In this document: positions 4,382 through 5,214 of the stretch, in pieces
How positions within the stretch are numbered: position 1 is the stretch's first letter
Layout of the letters: every line of letters starts with the position of its first letter
DNA from: an archaeon
GTDB lineage: Archaea; Asgardarchaeota; Hermodarchaeia; Hermodarchaeales; Hermodarchaeaceae
Direction of reading: 5' to 3'
DNA length: 5,214 bases
Assembly (NCBI GenBank): GCA_016550405.1
Contig: JABXGX010000071.1
Coordinates: 1-5,214 of the forward strand
Translations under genes and position numbers: made by a program
The notes under the pieces: model-generated
The model's input: only the letters and a program-made list of their open reading frames with translations
Told to the model about the DNA's origin: nothing
The model's database searches: none

Positions 4382-5214
4382 ATGAAAATGAAACTCGCTA
4401 AAGATTCAGGGCACATCCACCTCCCAGTATATCTAAACGAAAAAGGTCCATTTGACTTCACATTGGACACCGGAGCTGGAATGACCGTGATTTCCAAAGC
4501 ACTCGCAGAGCAAATTGACCTCGAAGTATATCAAGGTCTTAAAGCCAAAGCCGTTGGCGTAGGTGGAAACCCAATCCCCGTCAAATCAGCAACAGTGTCG
4601 AGTCTCCAATTGGGAAAATTGACCTTTCACGATACGGCGGTCGCCGTAATCGATTTTGGTCCAATCAAGGGAGCCGGTTGTTTCACACCGGGAGTCATTG
4701 GTCACGATATTTTGAAAGATTACATCCTAATAGTCAACTATCAGACCAAAACCGTTACACTCGAAAAACAACTGGATCCAATAGCAACGGATACGAAAGG
4801 AATCGAATGGATTCCTTTCCAGTACGTCAAAGAGACTCATCTAATGAGAGTTCCTGTTCACCTTAACGGTCAAGGTCCCTTTGAACTACTTCTTGACACC
4901 GGGGCATCTGGAACGGTTATCACCCCATCAATAGCAAACCAGTTAGGAATTACTGATGACCAACCGCAACGCATTGAAGAACAGACAAATGCACAAGCCC
5001 AGGGGTGTTCTCAAGGGGTCTGTGTTGGTCCTACTGGTGTTGCAACCGGATTTGGCGCAACGTTAAACCAACTCTCTGTGGGTTCAGCCACTCAAGAGAA
5101 CATGGATGTTGGCGTAATCGATCTCAAAGTAGTTACTCCAACAGGTGAGAATATCAATTATGGCGTTCTCGGATATCCCTTCCTGAAGAATTACACACTC
5201 GTCATAGATTACCC
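4382..5214 (+). CDS. Two-lobed retropepsin-like aspartyl protease, 3' end outside window
   Basis: The frame is open from ATG 4382 to the window edge, 277 residues visible. Two homologous lobes are plain. Lobe 1 has PVYLNEKGPFDFTLDTGAG with catalytic Asp29 (codon 4466), a likely flap near VGVGGN, and a closing GVIGHDILKDYILIVNY. Lobe 2 has PVHLNGQGPFELLLDTGAS with Asp172 (codon 4895), then GVLGYPFLKNYTLVIDY at the edge. Lobes repeat every 143 residues and share P-V-x-L-N-x-x-G-P-F and L-D-T-G-A-x-x-T-V-I. Each Asp motif is paired with a hydrophobic-hydrophobic-Gly (VIG, VLG) as in pepsins and retropepsins, so both halves look catalytically intact, and a single chain could fold as a pseudo-dimer. 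The start has no signal peptide; a GTG at 4373 is a weaker alternative. No ribosome site precedes the ATG. Upstream lie an operator-like palindrome and a TATA-like box. The substrate is unknown. Confidence 0.88.
   Translation, partial: MKMKLAKDSGHIHLPVYLNEKGPFDFTLDTGAGMTVISKALAEQIDLEVYQGLKAKAVGVGGNPIPVKSATVSSLQLGKLTFHDTAVAVIDFGPIKGAGCFTPGVIGHDILKDYILIVNYQTKTVTLEKQLDPIATDTKGIEWIPFQYVKETHLMRVPVHLNGQGPFELLLDTGASGTVITPSIANQLGITDDQPQRIEEQTNAQAQGCSQGVCVGPTGVATGFGATLNQLSVGSATQENMDVGVIDLKVVTPTGENINYGVLGYPFLKNYTLVIDY

Noticed and set aside
4678..4866. 62-codon plus-strand ORF
   Set aside because: Alternative frame inside the aspartyl protease gene.

Overview
The window holds five genes: three complete inside and one running off each end. 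They are separated by unusually roomy, AT-richer intergenic gaps of about 220 to 440 bases. All genes stand alone; no two sit close enough on one strand to look like an operon. The mix suggests a prokaryotic, probably archaeal genome, possibly Asgard-like: a tandem GNAT-like protein, a stand-alone Old Yellow Enzyme with an Fe-S cysteine cluster, a flavoredoxin-type flavin reductase, a small ferredoxin-like-fold protein, TATA-like boxes, and a possible leaderless start. This is inference. Clear Shine-Dalgarno sites and one textbook hairpin-plus-T-run terminator mean a bacterium is not excluded.

Layout. 1-914 (+): 3' part of a two-domain GNAT-like acetyltransferase. 1135-2343 (-): OYE-family NADH:flavin oxidoreductase with divergent active-site motifs. 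2788-3090 (+): a 100-residue protein of unknown role with its own ribosome site and terminator. 3425-3982 (-): flavin reductase-like FMN-binding split-barrel protein. 4382 to the end (+): a single-chain aspartyl protease with two retropepsin-like lobes, each with its own D-T-G-A, in a pepsin-like layout.

The most notable non-coding signal is a dispersed repeat of about 78 bases. Three clear copies lie at 995-1072, 3163-3240 and 4061-4138, all in the same orientation and aligning without gaps at about 74-79% identity by hand count. A likely decayed fourth copy lies at about 2567-2644. Every intergenic gap in the window therefore carries one. The first part of the repeat tends to fold as a hairpin (perfect in copy 3, partial in copies 1 and 2), and the second part is a conserved core containing ATACGTCTTCGA.

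Functionally the two minus-strand flavoproteins (OYE and flavin reductase) hint at redox metabolism, but nothing ties them to one pathway. I do not see a clear multi-gene system such as defence, CRISPR or a biosynthetic cluster. The leads worth following are the repeat family, the two-lobed protease with a palindromic operator-like site at its promoter, and the unusual OYE active site.
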